From Litorimonas sp051251645 (GTDB taxonomy: Bacteria > Pseudomonadota > Alphaproteobacteria > Caulobacterales > Maricaulaceae), in NCBI GenBank assembly GCA_051251645.1, contig JBPOEY010000001.1, positions 558,001 through 622,000 on the forward strand: DNA of 64,000 nucleotides. Direction: 5' to 3'. The notes beneath the pieces are model-generated. The model searched no databases. It was not told where the DNA came from and saw only the letters and a program-made list of their open reading frames with translations. Each line of letters starts with the position of its first letter. The stretch's first letter is position 1. The translations under genes and the position numbers were made by a program. Shown piece by piece: positions 45,018 to 54,178 of this stretch.

Positions 45018-46045
45018 GCCATAATTTCGTCCCGGTTCAATGGAACAAGCAGAAGATCAATTATGATTTGACCCTTCTGGCGGGCGTCGTCATTTATCTC
45101 GTCGGCTTTATGGCCATGGGATTGAAGACAAATTCAGCCGATTTGGCTGTCCTCATCATTCGCGGCCTCGGAACGTGCGCGATTGTCCTTTTGCATATTA
45201 TCCTCGCAATTGGGCCGTTAGCGCGACTGTCTGATCGGTTTAAACCGCTGCTTTATAACCGTCGTCATTTCGGCGTCACCATGGCCCTCATCGCCTTGGG
45301 CCACGGTGCGTTTACGTTGATGTGGTATCATGGGTCTGGCGTGATCGATCCGATCACATCCGCCATCGGGGGCTACGGGGATTATGGTGTCGCGATTGAT
45401 TTTCCTTTTGAAGGCCTTGGCCTCTTTGCGCTGATCATTCTTCTTATCATGGCCGCAACCAGTCATGATTTTTGGTTATCTAAATTAAGCCCTCCGGTTT
45501 GGAAAACGCTGCATATGAGCGTCTATTTTGCTTATGCGGCATTGGTCGGTCATGTCGCACTCGGAACGGCGCAGTTTGACAAAGGCCAAGGTCTTTTGTG
45601 GGCGATCGCTTTCGGGGCTGCGGCAATCACGGCGCTTCACTTTGCAGCCATGCTTAAAGGCCGTCATTTAGACAGCAGTTGCCCCGACGGAGCGGTGTGG
45701 CATGACGTCGGCGACCCAATGGATATTCCGATGAACCGGGCTGTGACCTTCACGCCAAAGATGGGTGAGCGTGTGGCCGTGTTCCGTCACGAAGGCGGAG
45801 TTTCGGCGATAGACGCTGTTTGTTCGCACCAAAACGGTCCCTTGGGTGAAGGGTGCGTTTTAGGCGGGCTGATCACCTGTCCCTGGCATGGTTTTCAATT
45901 CGACCCTGAGACAGGCGAGGCGCCAGCGCCTTTTGAGGACAAAGTCAAAACCCACGAAGTCAAAATCGAGAACAACAGTATTTTTGTAAGAGTTCAGCCA
46001 GATGATTTTGGTACCATAAGAAGAGCCGTAAAGGTGACATCATGA
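45014..46045 (+). CDS. Ferric-reductase-like cytochrome b fused to a Rieske domain
   Basis: Membrane protein of 343 residues. The first 215 contain about six helices in a ferric-reductase/MsrQ-like plan, with His residues suited to heme b ligation (LLHIILAIGPLARL, LIALGHGAFTLMWYH, LHMSVYFAYAALVGHVAL). The C-terminal ~110 residues are a soluble Rieske domain: CSHQNGPLGEGCV and CPWHGFQFD. The fusion would pass electrons between a [2Fe-2S] cluster and membrane hemes or quinone. ATG 45014 overlaps the previous stop; the next gene overlaps by four bases. Confidence 0.82.
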   Translation: MSHNFVPVQWNKQKINYDLTLLAGVVIYLVGFMAMGLKTNSADLAVLIIRGLGTCAIVLLHIILAIGPLARLSDRFKPLLYNRRHFGVTMALIALGHGAFTLMWYHGSGVIDPITSAIGGYGDYGVAIDFPFEGLGLFALIILLIMAATSHDFWLSKLSPPVWKTLHMSVYFAYAALVGHVALGTAQFDKGQGLLWAIAFGAAAITALHFAAMLKGRHLDSSCPDGAVWHDVGDPMDIPMNRAVTFTPKMGERVAVFRHEGGVSAIDAVCSHQNGPLGEGCVLGGLITCPWHGFQFDPETGEAPAPFEDKVKTHEVKIENNSIFVRVQPDDFGTIRRAVKVTS

Positions 46046-46791
46046 GCGACGACAATGACTTTTTTGTCGGTTATGGTGCCGTCCCAAACAAAGACAGACG
46101 GTTTCTTCTAAAAGCGGTCCCCGCCGGGTTGGTCGGATTGGCCGGGGCGGGGGCGTTACTCGGCGTCACTGCGGCCTCTTCGGGCGGCGGACGTTGGGAA
46201 ACGGGCTCACCCGTTACCCTAGTCGGACGGATTGGGTTTCATCCTTATCCGGTCCTTTGGGTTGATGGGATCGGACATGTTATTGCGGGCATCGGCAAGA
46301 GGGGGGCAGACGCAAGCTGTAAGCCGTTTGACGGTAAGAATGTTCGCGTGACCGGGGTCCGTATTGTCAAAAATGATTGTTTTATGTTGGGCGTCGCCTC
46401 TGATGATATTGCAATCGTTGATCAAGTCGCGCCTCCAATACCAAGTGTCGAGAGCTTAGGTGAAGTCCATCTGATTGGCGAAGTCCTCGATGCGCAATGT
46501 TTCATGGGCATCATGAATCCGGGCTACGGTCGGACTCACAGAGGTTGCGCCACCCAATGTATTCGGGGCGGGCAACCGGTGTTTTTCTCGATGGGGTTGC
46601 ATTCTGAAGGGCAGGGCGGCGAAACAGGATGCGGTAGTTCCGGTTACCTATTGGCGAATTCTGATGGCAATAAAATCAACACCGAAATTTTAAGTCATAT
46701 TGCCGTCCCGGTCACGATGTCTGCCCGTCACGAGCGGGTCGGCAATCTCAATAAGCTTGTTTATCAGACGAATAGTCTGGCCAGACTCTGA
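46042..46791 (+). CDS. Membrane-anchored Cys-rich protein of unknown function
   Basis: Protein of 249 residues. A cytosolic N-terminus (DNDFFVGYGAVPNKDRRFLL) leads to one hydrophobic helix (about 28-48), so the remaining 200 residues should lie in the periplasm. Seven or so cysteines are spread through it, concentrated in the stretch DAQCFMGIMNPGYG...HRGCATQCIRGG near residues 151-176, which looks like a conserved metal or heme-binding or disulfide motif. I cannot name the family. Its place between the cytochrome b-Rieske gene and the antiporter makes it a likely periplasmic redox partner. Confidence 0.7.
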   Translation: MSDDNDFFVGYGAVPNKDRRFLLKAVPAGLVGLAGAGALLGVTAASSGGGRWETGSPVTLVGRIGFHPYPVLWVDGIGHVIAGIGKRGADASCKPFDGKNVRVTGVRIVKNDCFMLGVASDDIAIVDQVAPPIPSVESLGEVHLIGEVLDAQCFMGIMNPGYGRTHRGCATQCIRGGQPVFFSMGLHSEGQGGETGCGSSGYLLANSDGNKINTEILSHIAVPVTMSARHERVGNLNKLVYQTNSLARL

Positions 46792-47996
46792 TGACCCTTA
46801 ATCTGTTTTTGATTTTTGGTGCCGTTTTCTTTGCCTTCGCGCTTGTCTCAAAACGTATTGAAGGAAGCCTGATAACACCGCCCATATTATTCACCCTGTT
46901 CGGACTGCTGCTCTCTGGCACGCTTATGCAAACGACCGGGTTAACCTACGACGAAGGCAGTATTCATACGCTGGCTGAATTGACTTTGATCCTCGTTTTG
47001 GCGGCAGATGCCTCGCAAATATCGTTGAAAGAGCTCAGCCGTATGAAGACAATTCCGGTCCGATTGCTATTATTTGGCCTTCCTTTGATTATTGTCGCGG
47101 GGGCTCTAGCCGCGAAACTTCTGTTCCCTGATATTGGTTGGTATGAGGCGGCTTTGCTTGGCGCGATCTTGGCGCCGACGGACGCCGCGCTCGGCGCCTC
47201 AGTTCTAGCGAACAAGACAGTACCCTTGAAAGTTCGGCAGGGATTAAATGTTGAAAGCGGTCTGAATGACGGCATCGCACTCCCCGCCGTCTTGTTCTTT
47301 GCTTGCTTCCTAAACCTGGTCCATCAGAGTGGTGAAGAGAACTGGATCCTCTTCCTCACCTTACAGCTCAGCCTCGGCCCCCTCGTTGGTATTTTGGTCG
47401 GGTGGGCCGGAGGACATCTTATCGCCAAAGCGGCCAAGAAAGGCTGGATGACGACAGAGTTTCAAGGTGTCGCCGCCATCGCGTTAGCAGTCATCGCTTT
47501 TGCGGTCGCAGAGATCGTGCATGGCAATGGCTTTATCGCCGCCTTTATTGCGGGTCTGACTTACGGAAATCTACGGGTTGAATATTCCAAATTCCTGAAT
47601 GAGTTCACCGAGACAGAAAGTCAGTTTCTGAGCTATCTTACCTTCTTCCTTTTTGGCGCTTTAATCCTCCCTGAGGCCCTCCCGCACATGACGCTTCAGA
47701 TGTTCTTGTTTGCAGGCCTGAGCTTGACGGTTGTACGAATAATCCCGGTCGCAATCGCGATGTTGGGAACAGGCTACAAGCTTCCAGAAATTGGCTTCAT
47801 GGGATGGTTCGGCCCGCGGGGACTCGCGTCGCTACTCTTCGCGCTCCTGGTTTTAGAAGACCTGAACGTCATGCAGGCCGAATTCATTCAAACGGCCGTC
47901 GCGACAACGGTGCTGGCGAGTATAGTTCTACATGGACTTACGGCAGCCCCGATGAGTCGCGCGTTTGGGAAATGGGCCGCAAATCACGGGACTTAG
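46791..47996 (+). CDS. Cation:proton antiporter (CPA1, Na+/H+ type)
   Basis: Inner-membrane monovalent cation/H+ antiporter of the CPA1 family, 401 residues with about 11-12 helices. AILAPTDAALGASVLANKTVP, then ESGLNDGIALP with the core Asp near residue 160, and GWFGPRGLASLLFALL are family marks. It begins in a one-base overlap with the previous stop and closes the redox operon, suggesting that ion homeostasis or proton-motive force is tied to that electron chain. Confidence 0.88.
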   Translation: MTLNLFLIFGAVFFAFALVSKRIEGSLITPPILFTLFGLLLSGTLMQTTGLTYDEGSIHTLAELTLILVLAADASQISLKELSRMKTIPVRLLLFGLPLIIVAGALAAKLLFPDIGWYEAALLGAILAPTDAALGASVLANKTVPLKVRQGLNVESGLNDGIALPAVLFFACFLNLVHQSGEENWILFLTLQLSLGPLVGILVGWAGGHLIAKAAKKGWMTTEFQGVAAIALAVIAFAVAEIVHGNGFIAAFIAGLTYGNLRVEYSKFLNEFTETESQFLSYLTFFLFGALILPEALPHMTLQMFLFAGLSLTVVRIIPVAIAMLGTGYKLPEIGFMGWFGPRGLASLLFALLVLEDLNVMQAEFIQTAVATTVLASIVLHGLTAAPMSRAFGKWAANHGT

Positions 47997-48304
47997 GCAG
48001 TGTGAGTTTACTGTGATGATCACGTTAAAATGTTGGCTTTGAGGGGTGTGACCGCTCAGGCCCCTTTGGGAACCACTGACTTTTTTCATGTTTGTAAGTG
48101 AGACGCTGTGAAGCGGGTTTTCATATATCTCAGCCTTTTGGCTAGTCCGTAATAATCGCGACACCGGTCCTAGGTTGCGACGGTGTTGGCCCTGATGATG
48201 CCATTCACGCTGCGCCTGTCAAAACAGTGGCTATGTCGAGTTGTCTCGGTCCTGAGACAACGGCTCCGGATGATATTCAGGATCCAAATTTATGGTGTCC
48301 ATCA

Positions 48305-48577
48305 GGCGAAATCTACGTTGATCAAGTTGTGCGCCGCGACGCATGTGCGCCCCAAGCTGATGACGGTCATGGCAAGTTTGGTGCCGATCTTCTTCACTGA
48401 GGGGCTCGGGTCTAATATTATGTGACACGGTTCGCACGGCCAATGTTAGGCGGTATAGTGTGGATCACTCTGCTAACATTGATTGTCATACCCGCTGTTT
48501 ATTTTATCTGGGTCGGTAGAAGTTCGTTTGCCCAGCCCCTATCCACTCACACCAAATTTGAAGAAGTCATAGCATGA
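48305..48577 (+). pseudogene. Decayed C-terminal end of a CusA/CzcA-type heavy-metal RND pump
   Basis: Two neighbouring frames together rebuild the end of a heavy-metal RND efflux pump. Frame one reads HVRPKLMTVMASLVPIFF and then TEGLGSNIM up to a stop; after a frame shift, frame two from 48422 reads ARPMLGGIVWITLLTLIVIPAVYF, both close to the conserved CusA C-terminus. The second frame ends in a TGA overlapping the ATG of the CusF-like gene. The upstream thousand codons of the pump are gone, so this is a remnant, not a functional gene. Confidence 0.72.
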
Positions 48578-49014
48578 AACATTTGACGAAAATTACTTTG
48601 AGCGCCCTCGCGGCCATCAGTCTTGTCGCTTGTAGTGCGGACACCGACCCTGCGGCGATGGAAAAGCAAGACCCTGCAGAAATGGATCATAGCCAAATGG
48701 ATCCCGACGGCGATATGAACGTTGCCGCGAAGGGTGACACGGGACACACGACGGGCACGCTCGTTTCTGTCAGCCCGGATGGTCAATCTGCGACGATCAA
48801 ACATGAAGCTATCGACGGCGTTGGCATGGGGGCGATGACAATGGGTTTTGAGATTACGTCTAGCGTCGATCTAACCGCCTATACTGCGAGTGATCCGGTT
48901 AGTTTCATGGTCAAGCGCGGACGCGACGGGAGCTATCGCATCACGGCTATCTGTAACACGGAAACAGACGGCAAAGACTGCCTGTCTGCCCAAATGGAGC
49001 ATGCGGAGCACTAA
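48574..49014 (+). CDS. CusF-like copper-binding lipoprotein
   Basis: Periplasmic protein of 146 residues with a lipoprotein signal (lipobox LVAC, Cys near 20), a Met/His/Asp-rich linker (EMDHSQMDPDGDM) and a CusF-type beta domain with GMGAMTMGFEI as the Cu(I)/Ag(I) methionine motif near residue 88. CusF passes copper to CusCBA pumps. The pump gene just upstream is decayed, so this protein probably now acts as a copper sink or has another partner. Start ATG overlaps the remnant's stop. Confidence 0.8.
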   Translation: MKHLTKITLSALAAISLVACSADTDPAAMEKQDPAEMDHSQMDPDGDMNVAAKGDTGHTTGTLVSVSPDGQSATIKHEAIDGVGMGAMTMGFEITSSVDLTAYTASDPVSFMVKRGRDGSYRITAICNTETDGKDCLSAQMEHAEH

Positions 49015-49023
49015 AACGCAAAG

Positions 49024-49047
49024 ACCCGCGAACGCAGGTTCGCGGGT
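49024..49047. terminator. Bidirectional terminator between the cusF-like gene and putP
   Basis: Perfect 10-base arms ACCCGCGAAC and GTTCGCGGGT around a GCAG loop, followed on the plus strand by TTCATTTTTGTTTTTG. It separates convergent genes ending at 49014 and 49066 and likely stops both. Confidence 0.85.
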
Positions 49048-49065
49048 TTCATTTTTGTTTTTGAA

Positions 49066-50577
49066 TTAAAAGATGACCTTGGGCCCGTCTTCCATGGCGC
49101 TTTCCATCTTGAGGAATTTCTCTTGCACTGCGGGTCTGACTCGTTGCGCGAAAAGACTGACAAGCACTGCCGCAAGGCCAGAAAGAATGAAGCCCGGCAC
49201 GATCTCATAAATAATATCGGACAATGCTTGATCCCCGATTTGGATGGGGGCGTAGAGCCAGAAGAGAACTGTCACGGCGCCGACAATCATTCCGGCTAAA
49301 GCGCCTTCGCGCGATAATCCCTTCCAATAGAGGCTCAAGATAATGATCGGCCCAAAGGCGGCGCCAAATCCGGCCCAGGCGTTGCCGACCAACGAGAGAA
49401 TATTGCTGGATCGATCAAAGGCAAGCGCAATTGCTGCGAGTGAGACGAGAAGAACAGACACACGCCCGATGGCGACCAGTTCGGTTTGGCTCGCCTCTTT
49501 CCTGAGAAACGTCTTATAGAAATCTTCGGTCAGGGAGCTTGATGACACGAGGAGCTGTGACGAAATTGTCGACATGATCGCGGCAAGGATGGCGGCCAGA
49601 AGGAACCCGGCCAGATATGGATGGAAGAGAATTTGTGACAATAGGATAAAGATCGTCTCAGGATCGCCCACGGCCACGCTTTGAGCTTGGGAATAAGCAA
49701 AACCAATAATACCCGTCATGACCGCTCCGATGACGGTCACGAGCATCCACCCCATGCCGATATAGCGCGCTGTCGCGATATCCTTCAGTGAGCGAATTGC
49801 CATAAAGCGGACGATAATGTGCGGTTGGCCAAAATAACCGAGACCCCATGCGAGAAGCGAAATCAACGCCAAAACCGTCATACCCTCTGGCCACCAGGTG
49901 AAGAAGGCGGGGTCTATGGCCGCCATTGACGTCGACCAATCGCCCGCGTTTTGCAGCACGAGATAGGTCACAAGCGGGACGATAATCAAAGCAAGGAACA
50001 TGAGACAGCCTTGAACAAAGTCCGTCAGGCTAACGGCTAAGAAGCCCCCAAAGAGTGTGTAGGCGACGACAACGCCCGCTGTTAGGAATAGGCCAAGTTG
50101 ATAGTCCAATCCAAAGGATGCCTCGAATAGCTTCCCACCCGCAACAATACCGGCGGACGTGTAGAGCGTGAAAAAGATCACGATAACGACGGAGGATAAG
50201 ACTCGCAGGGCGTGCGTTTTATCGTTGAACCGTTTTTCAAAATAGTCCGGAATAGTGATCGCGTCGTTGGCCATTTCCGTAAACACCCGAAGGCGCGGCG
50301 CGACGAAACGGTAATTGAGGTAGGCCCCAATAATGAGCCCGATCGCAATCCACGCGGCACTAAACCCTGAGACGAAAACGGCTCCCGGCAGCCCCATCAA
50401 CATCCACCCGCTCATGTCCGACGCACCGGCAGACAGGGCGCCAACGGCCGGGTGCAGCTTCCGCCCACCCAACATATATTCCGACATATCGCTGGTTGAT
50501 TTTCGGTAAGCGTAAACACCGATACCCAGCATCAAAGCAAAGTAGGCAGTCAGGGAAATCATCGCTTCAATGTTCAT
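49066..50577 (-). CDS. putP: Sodium/proline symporter
   Basis: Inner-membrane sodium:solute symporter (SSS family), 503 residues with about 13 helices. SAGASDMSGWMLMGLPGAVFVSG near residue 50, GYFGQPHIIVRFMAIRS near 245 and ILAAIMSTISSQLLVSSSSLTEDFYK near 335 are the PutP signatures. It takes up proline. It lies next to proA and proC on the same strand but with its own 70-base gap. Confidence 0.93.
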   Translation of the reverse strand: MNIEAMISLTAYFALMLGIGVYAYRKSTSDMSEYMLGGRKLHPAVGALSAGASDMSGWMLMGLPGAVFVSGFSAAWIAIGLIIGAYLNYRFVAPRLRVFTEMANDAITIPDYFEKRFNDKTHALRVLSSVVIVIFFTLYTSAGIVAGGKLFEASFGLDYQLGLFLTAGVVVAYTLFGGFLAVSLTDFVQGCLMFLALIIVPLVTYLVLQNAGDWSTSMAAIDPAFFTWWPEGMTVLALISLLAWGLGYFGQPHIIVRFMAIRSLKDIATARYIGMGWMLVTVIGAVMTGIIGFAYSQAQSVAVGDPETIFILLSQILFHPYLAGFLLAAILAAIMSTISSQLLVSSSSLTEDFYKTFLRKEASQTELVAIGRVSVLLVSLAAIALAFDRSSNILSLVGNAWAGFGAAFGPIIILSLYWKGLSREGALAGMIVGAVTVLFWLYAPIQIGDQALSDIIYEIVPGFILSGLAAVLVSLFAQRVRPAVQEKFLKMESAMEDGPKVIF

Positions 50578-50649
50578 GTGTTCGCTTGTTACAGAAATGC
50601 CGACAGCCCGCCATGGGTGGCAGGTTGTATAAGGTCGTTTGGACGCGTT

Positions 50650-51912
50650 TTAGGGTCGGGTTTGCCCGTTGCCATGAACGAGATATTTGAAACTTGTCAG
50701 CTGTTCGAGGCCGACGGGGCCGCGCGCATGCATTTTGCCCGTGGCAATACCGATTTCCGCGCCCATGCCGAATTCGCCGCCGTCCGAAAATTGGGTCGAC
50801 GCATTATGCATGACCACGGCACTATCGATGACGGTCATGAAGCGCTTCGCCGCGTGCATATTTTCGGTGATAATGGCGTCCGTGTGCCCTGAGGAATATG
50901 TGGCGACGATCTCTAAGGCGTGATCAAAACCATCGGCAATGCGGACGGATGCAACTGCGTCGAGATATTCTTGCCCCCAATCTTCCTCCGTTGCGGGAAC
51001 AAGGCGCGCGTCTAACGCGCAGGCTTCAACGTCGCCGCGTAATTCGCATCCGACCATAGCGTCAGCCAGAGCCGGGACGACCTGTGCCGCTACAATACTG
51101 TCAATCACGATGCTCTCTGTGGCGCCGCAGACACCAGTGCGGCGCAACTTTGCATTTTTAACAATATCGATGGCCTTGGTCAGATCGGCATCTGCATGAA
51201 TATAGCTGTGACAATTTCCATCCAAGTGTAGCAGGGTCGGAACGCGGGCTTGGTCCCGCACAAGCTCAACTAGACCCCGACCCCCTCGGGGAATGACGAG
51301 ATCGATAAAATCGACGGCTTTAAGCAATTCGGCTACCGCTTCACGGTCCGTTGTGCCGACTGTTTGAACAACATCGATGGAGAGGTCAGCCGTCATTAAC
51401 CCGTGTTGCATGCAGGCGACGATCTCACGGGTTGAATTCCGACTTTCGGAACCGCCGCGTAGGATAATCGCATTCCCTGATTTCAAACAGAGCGCGCTCG
51501 CATCCGCGCCGACATTGGGCCGGGATTCATAAATCATGCCGATGACCCCGATGGGGCAAGCCACCCGCTCGATCTTGAGGCCATTCGGGCGATCAAATGT
51601 TGCCAATGTGCGACCGACAGGATCGGGGAGGGCGGCAATGTCCTCTAACGCGCAGGCCATAGCGTCGATGCGATCTGGCGTCAGTTTGAGGCGATCAATG
51701 AACGCATCGTTTTTGCGGTCCGCGACGCTGGCAATATCTTCTGCGTTTCCTTGGAGAATAATGTCCATCCGGTCACGTAAAGCGGTGGCGGCAGAGAGCA
51801 GCGCTTTATTTTTCTGATCGGTACTGGCGGCGGCAATGTGGACACTCGCCGCCCGCGCTTTTTGACCAAGGTCCGTGATGTGGGCTTTGGGCGTTTGATC
51901 CGGGGAAGTCAT
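50650..51912 (-). CDS. proA: Gamma-glutamyl phosphate reductase
   Basis: Cytosolic NADPH-dependent reductase of 420 residues, second step of proline synthesis: gamma-glutamyl phosphate to glutamate semialdehyde. PIGVIGMIYESRPNVGADASALCLKSGNA, LVIPRGGRGLV and RRTGVCGATESIVID with the catalytic Cys near residue 285 are visible. ATG 51912 has AGGA upstream; the longer frame overlaps proC. Same strand and 43 bases from proC. Confidence 0.96.
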   Translation of the reverse strand: MTSPDQTPKAHITDLGQKARAASVHIAAASTDQKNKALLSAATALRDRMDIILQGNAEDIASVADRKNDAFIDRLKLTPDRIDAMACALEDIAALPDPVGRTLATFDRPNGLKIERVACPIGVIGMIYESRPNVGADASALCLKSGNAIILRGGSESRNSTREIVACMQHGLMTADLSIDVVQTVGTTDREAVAELLKAVDFIDLVIPRGGRGLVELVRDQARVPTLLHLDGNCHSYIHADADLTKAIDIVKNAKLRRTGVCGATESIVIDSIVAAQVVPALADAMVGCELRGDVEACALDARLVPATEEDWGQEYLDAVASVRIADGFDHALEIVATYSSGHTDAIITENMHAAKRFMTVIDSAVVMHNASTQFSDGGEFGMGAEIGIATGKMHARGPVGLEQLTSFKYLVHGNGQTRP

Positions 51913-51955
51913 GTTGGGTCCTGTTGGAAGAAGGGGGGCAGGCCAAAGAGGTGCG

Positions 51956-52735
51956 CTAACGTAGCTCAACGGCCCGGTCATAGGCGGCGCGGGTTGTCGC
52001 TTGCAACCGCTGTGTTAGGCCGTCGTCGCCGTTTAGGGCGTTGAGCCCGGCTTCTGTTGTGCCGGCTTTGCTCGTGACAGAGTTGCGGAGGTCTGCGAGA
52101 TCATCCCCCGTGTTTAGCGCCATCTCGACCGCGCCGGATAATGTTCCGAGCACGAGGCGTTTCGCCGTGGCTGCATCGAACCCCAAGTCCATCGCCGCTT
52201 GCGTGTAGGCGCGCGCAATCTCAAATACATAACCTGGTCCGCTGCCGGCCACCGCCGTGAGACGGTCCAGATCATCCTCATTGTCCACTTGGATGACGTC
52301 ACCCGTGGCCTTCATGAGGGTCAAAACATGGTCCAAAGCCTTGGTTGACATAGATGGTGTCGCAAACACGCCGCTCATGCCTTTGCCGACGCTGGCGGGC
52401 ATGTTCGGCATAATCCGGATCACGGGCCGTCCGTCCGTGAGCGCTTGTAATCGTTCACTGGCATAGCCAGCAGCGATCGACACGACGGTTCCATTAGCGG
52501 GCAAATGAGCGAGATAGTCAGGGATGATCTGATCAATGAGCTGAGGCTTCACCGCAACAATAATCAGGTCGAACATCGCGTCGCCTAAGCCGTCGCCATC
52601 TCTCAGTTTTCGGACTTTCGGGTGGCTGAAATTCGACGTGGGGTCGATGACCGTAAAGTCAGCCGTGTCTATATCTGTCCAGCGGCGGAGCAGGGAAGAC
52701 CCCATATTTCCGCAACCAATCATAAGGGATCGCAT
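51956..52735 (-). CDS. proC: Pyrroline-5-carboxylate reductase
   Basis: NAD(P)H-dependent reductase of 259 residues, last step of proline synthesis. The Rossmann start is LMIGCGNMGSSLLRRW; RIMPNMPASVGKGMSG near residue 110 and the C-terminal LRNSVTSKAGTTEAGLNAL block are family marks. ATG 52735 has AGGAGA upstream. It leads proA on the minus strand and is divergent from proB. Confidence 0.95.
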   Translation of the reverse strand: MRSLMIGCGNMGSSLLRRWTDIDTADFTVIDPTSNFSHPKVRKLRDGDGLGDAMFDLIIVAVKPQLIDQIIPDYLAHLPANGTVVSIAAGYASERLQALTDGRPVIRIMPNMPASVGKGMSGVFATPSMSTKALDHVLTLMKATGDVIQVDNEDDLDRLTAVAGSGPGYVFEIARAYTQAAMDLGFDAATAKRLVLGTLSGAVEMALNTGDDLADLRNSVTSKAGTTEAGLNALNGDDGLTQRLQATTRAAYDRAVELR

Positions 52736-52982
52736 GGTGTCTCCTTGAGCTTGATCCGCACATAAGGGCTTTATATTAGAATTCAAACTATGTCGGTGTG
52801 ATTTATGTGTGGTTTTTTCGGACTAGCCGTGGACTTCGCTGCCTAAAGTCCCCAAATCAAACGTGAAATCAGATAATGATTACCTGAACGACGGACTAAG
52901 CCTTCAATATTTTGTTTTGTGGTCAAAGCAAATTGGTTATTTTATCGTTATTCGCAGCTTATCGACAAGACTGGAGTGCATC

Positions 52983-54146
52983 GTGGCGTCAAACAAGCGC
53001 ATTGTTATCAAAATTGGTTCAAGCTTATTGGCGAATGCTGAGCTTCTAACGCCGCGATGGGCGTTCATTCAGCAATTGCTCGAAGATGTGAAGTCTCTTC
53101 GCGATAATGGATACGAGGTGTTGTTATGCTCTTCAGGCGCCGTGGCCCTAGGGCTTACTATGCTTGGCGAGCGCCCAGAGACTGCGGGCTTGCGGGATAA
53201 GCAAGCTGCCGCCGCCTGTGGGATGCCGCTATTGCTGAATGCCTATAAACAAGTCGCGCATGAATATGGGTTTGATATTGCGCAAGTCCTTGTGACTTTG
53301 CGCGATTTGGAAGATCGGCGTCGCTTTTTAAATACGAAGAACACAGTTCACAGACTGCTTGAAGCCGGGATTGTCCCTATCGTGAATGAAAACGATTCCA
53401 TTACAACAGAAGAAATTCGAGTCGGGGATAATGACCGACTGGCGGCCAAAGTCGCCCAGATGGTTCAAGCGGATCAACTTATAATCCTGACCTGCGTGAA
53501 TGGCCTTTACACGAAAGACCCCGCGATGCCGGGCGCCGAGCTTGTCGAAACTGTGAGCGATGTCACGCCTTATTTGGCAGTCACGGAAGGGGTCAGTAAT
53601 TTAGGCAGCGGCGGCATGCTCACGAAGATGCAAGCGGCCAATATGGCGCAAAATGCGGGCTGTGAGACTTTAATCGGAAACGGACAAGCGGAGCGCCCCG
53701 TGACGTCCTTACTAGATGGCACCCGAAAGCATACGCGCTGCGTCGCGGCGATTGAGCCTGCGTCCGCATGGACCGCATGGTTGACAGATCGACTGCAAAT
53801 GGCCGGAAGCATCGTGATCCCAAAAATTTCAGCCGTCTCTCTGTGTCGCGGAGAGCGTGGGGTCCAACGTGAGGATATACAATCAGTACAAGGGACGTTT
53901 GTACGGGGTGATGTGATTCATATTTATACGGCCGACGGGCATGAATGCGCCCGGGGTTTAGCGAATTTTACGGCGGAAGAAACATTGATCATGGCCCGCA
54001 ATCCCGAAATTTCGGCCAAACAATTACTTGGCTTTCAAACCAATGGAACACTGGTCAGTCGCGATAATTTGATCGTGCTTCAAGACCGTCACATCTTGTG
54101 GGAGACGCCCCCTGAGGATCAGGTCGAACAGGTCAATCTTAGCTAA
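52983..54146 (+). CDS. proB: Glutamate 5-kinase with PUA domain
   Basis: Cytosolic kinase of 387 residues that phosphorylates glutamate at the gamma-carboxyl, the first and usually proline-inhibited step of proline synthesis. RIVIKIGSSLLAN, LLCSSGAVALGL, IVNENDSITTEEIRVGDNDRLAAKVA and GSGGMLTKMQAA are the kinase marks; the last ~95 residues form a PUA domain. GTG 52983 follows GGAG by six bases; the 40 upstream residues in frame look non-family. It is divergent from proC-proA across a 247-base promoter region. Confidence 0.95.
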   Translation: MASNKRIVIKIGSSLLANAELLTPRWAFIQQLLEDVKSLRDNGYEVLLCSSGAVALGLTMLGERPETAGLRDKQAAAACGMPLLLNAYKQVAHEYGFDIAQVLVTLRDLEDRRRFLNTKNTVHRLLEAGIVPIVNENDSITTEEIRVGDNDRLAAKVAQMVQADQLIILTCVNGLYTKDPAMPGAELVETVSDVTPYLAVTEGVSNLGSGGMLTKMQAANMAQNAGCETLIGNGQAERPVTSLLDGTRKHTRCVAAIEPASAWTAWLTDRLQMAGSIVIPKISAVSLCRGERGVQREDIQSVQGTFVRGDVIHIYTADGHECARGLANFTAEETLIMARNPEISAKQLLGFQTNGTLVSRDNLIVLQDRHILWETPPEDQVEQVNLS

Positions 54147-54178
54147 GTAAAATCGAAGACTAAAACTCCTACTCACTG

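Noticed and set aside
48120..48304. A secreted Cys-containing small protein overlapping the RND remnant
   Set aside because: It needs a frame shift to join its signal-like start and its body, and the downstream end is better explained as RND pump debris.
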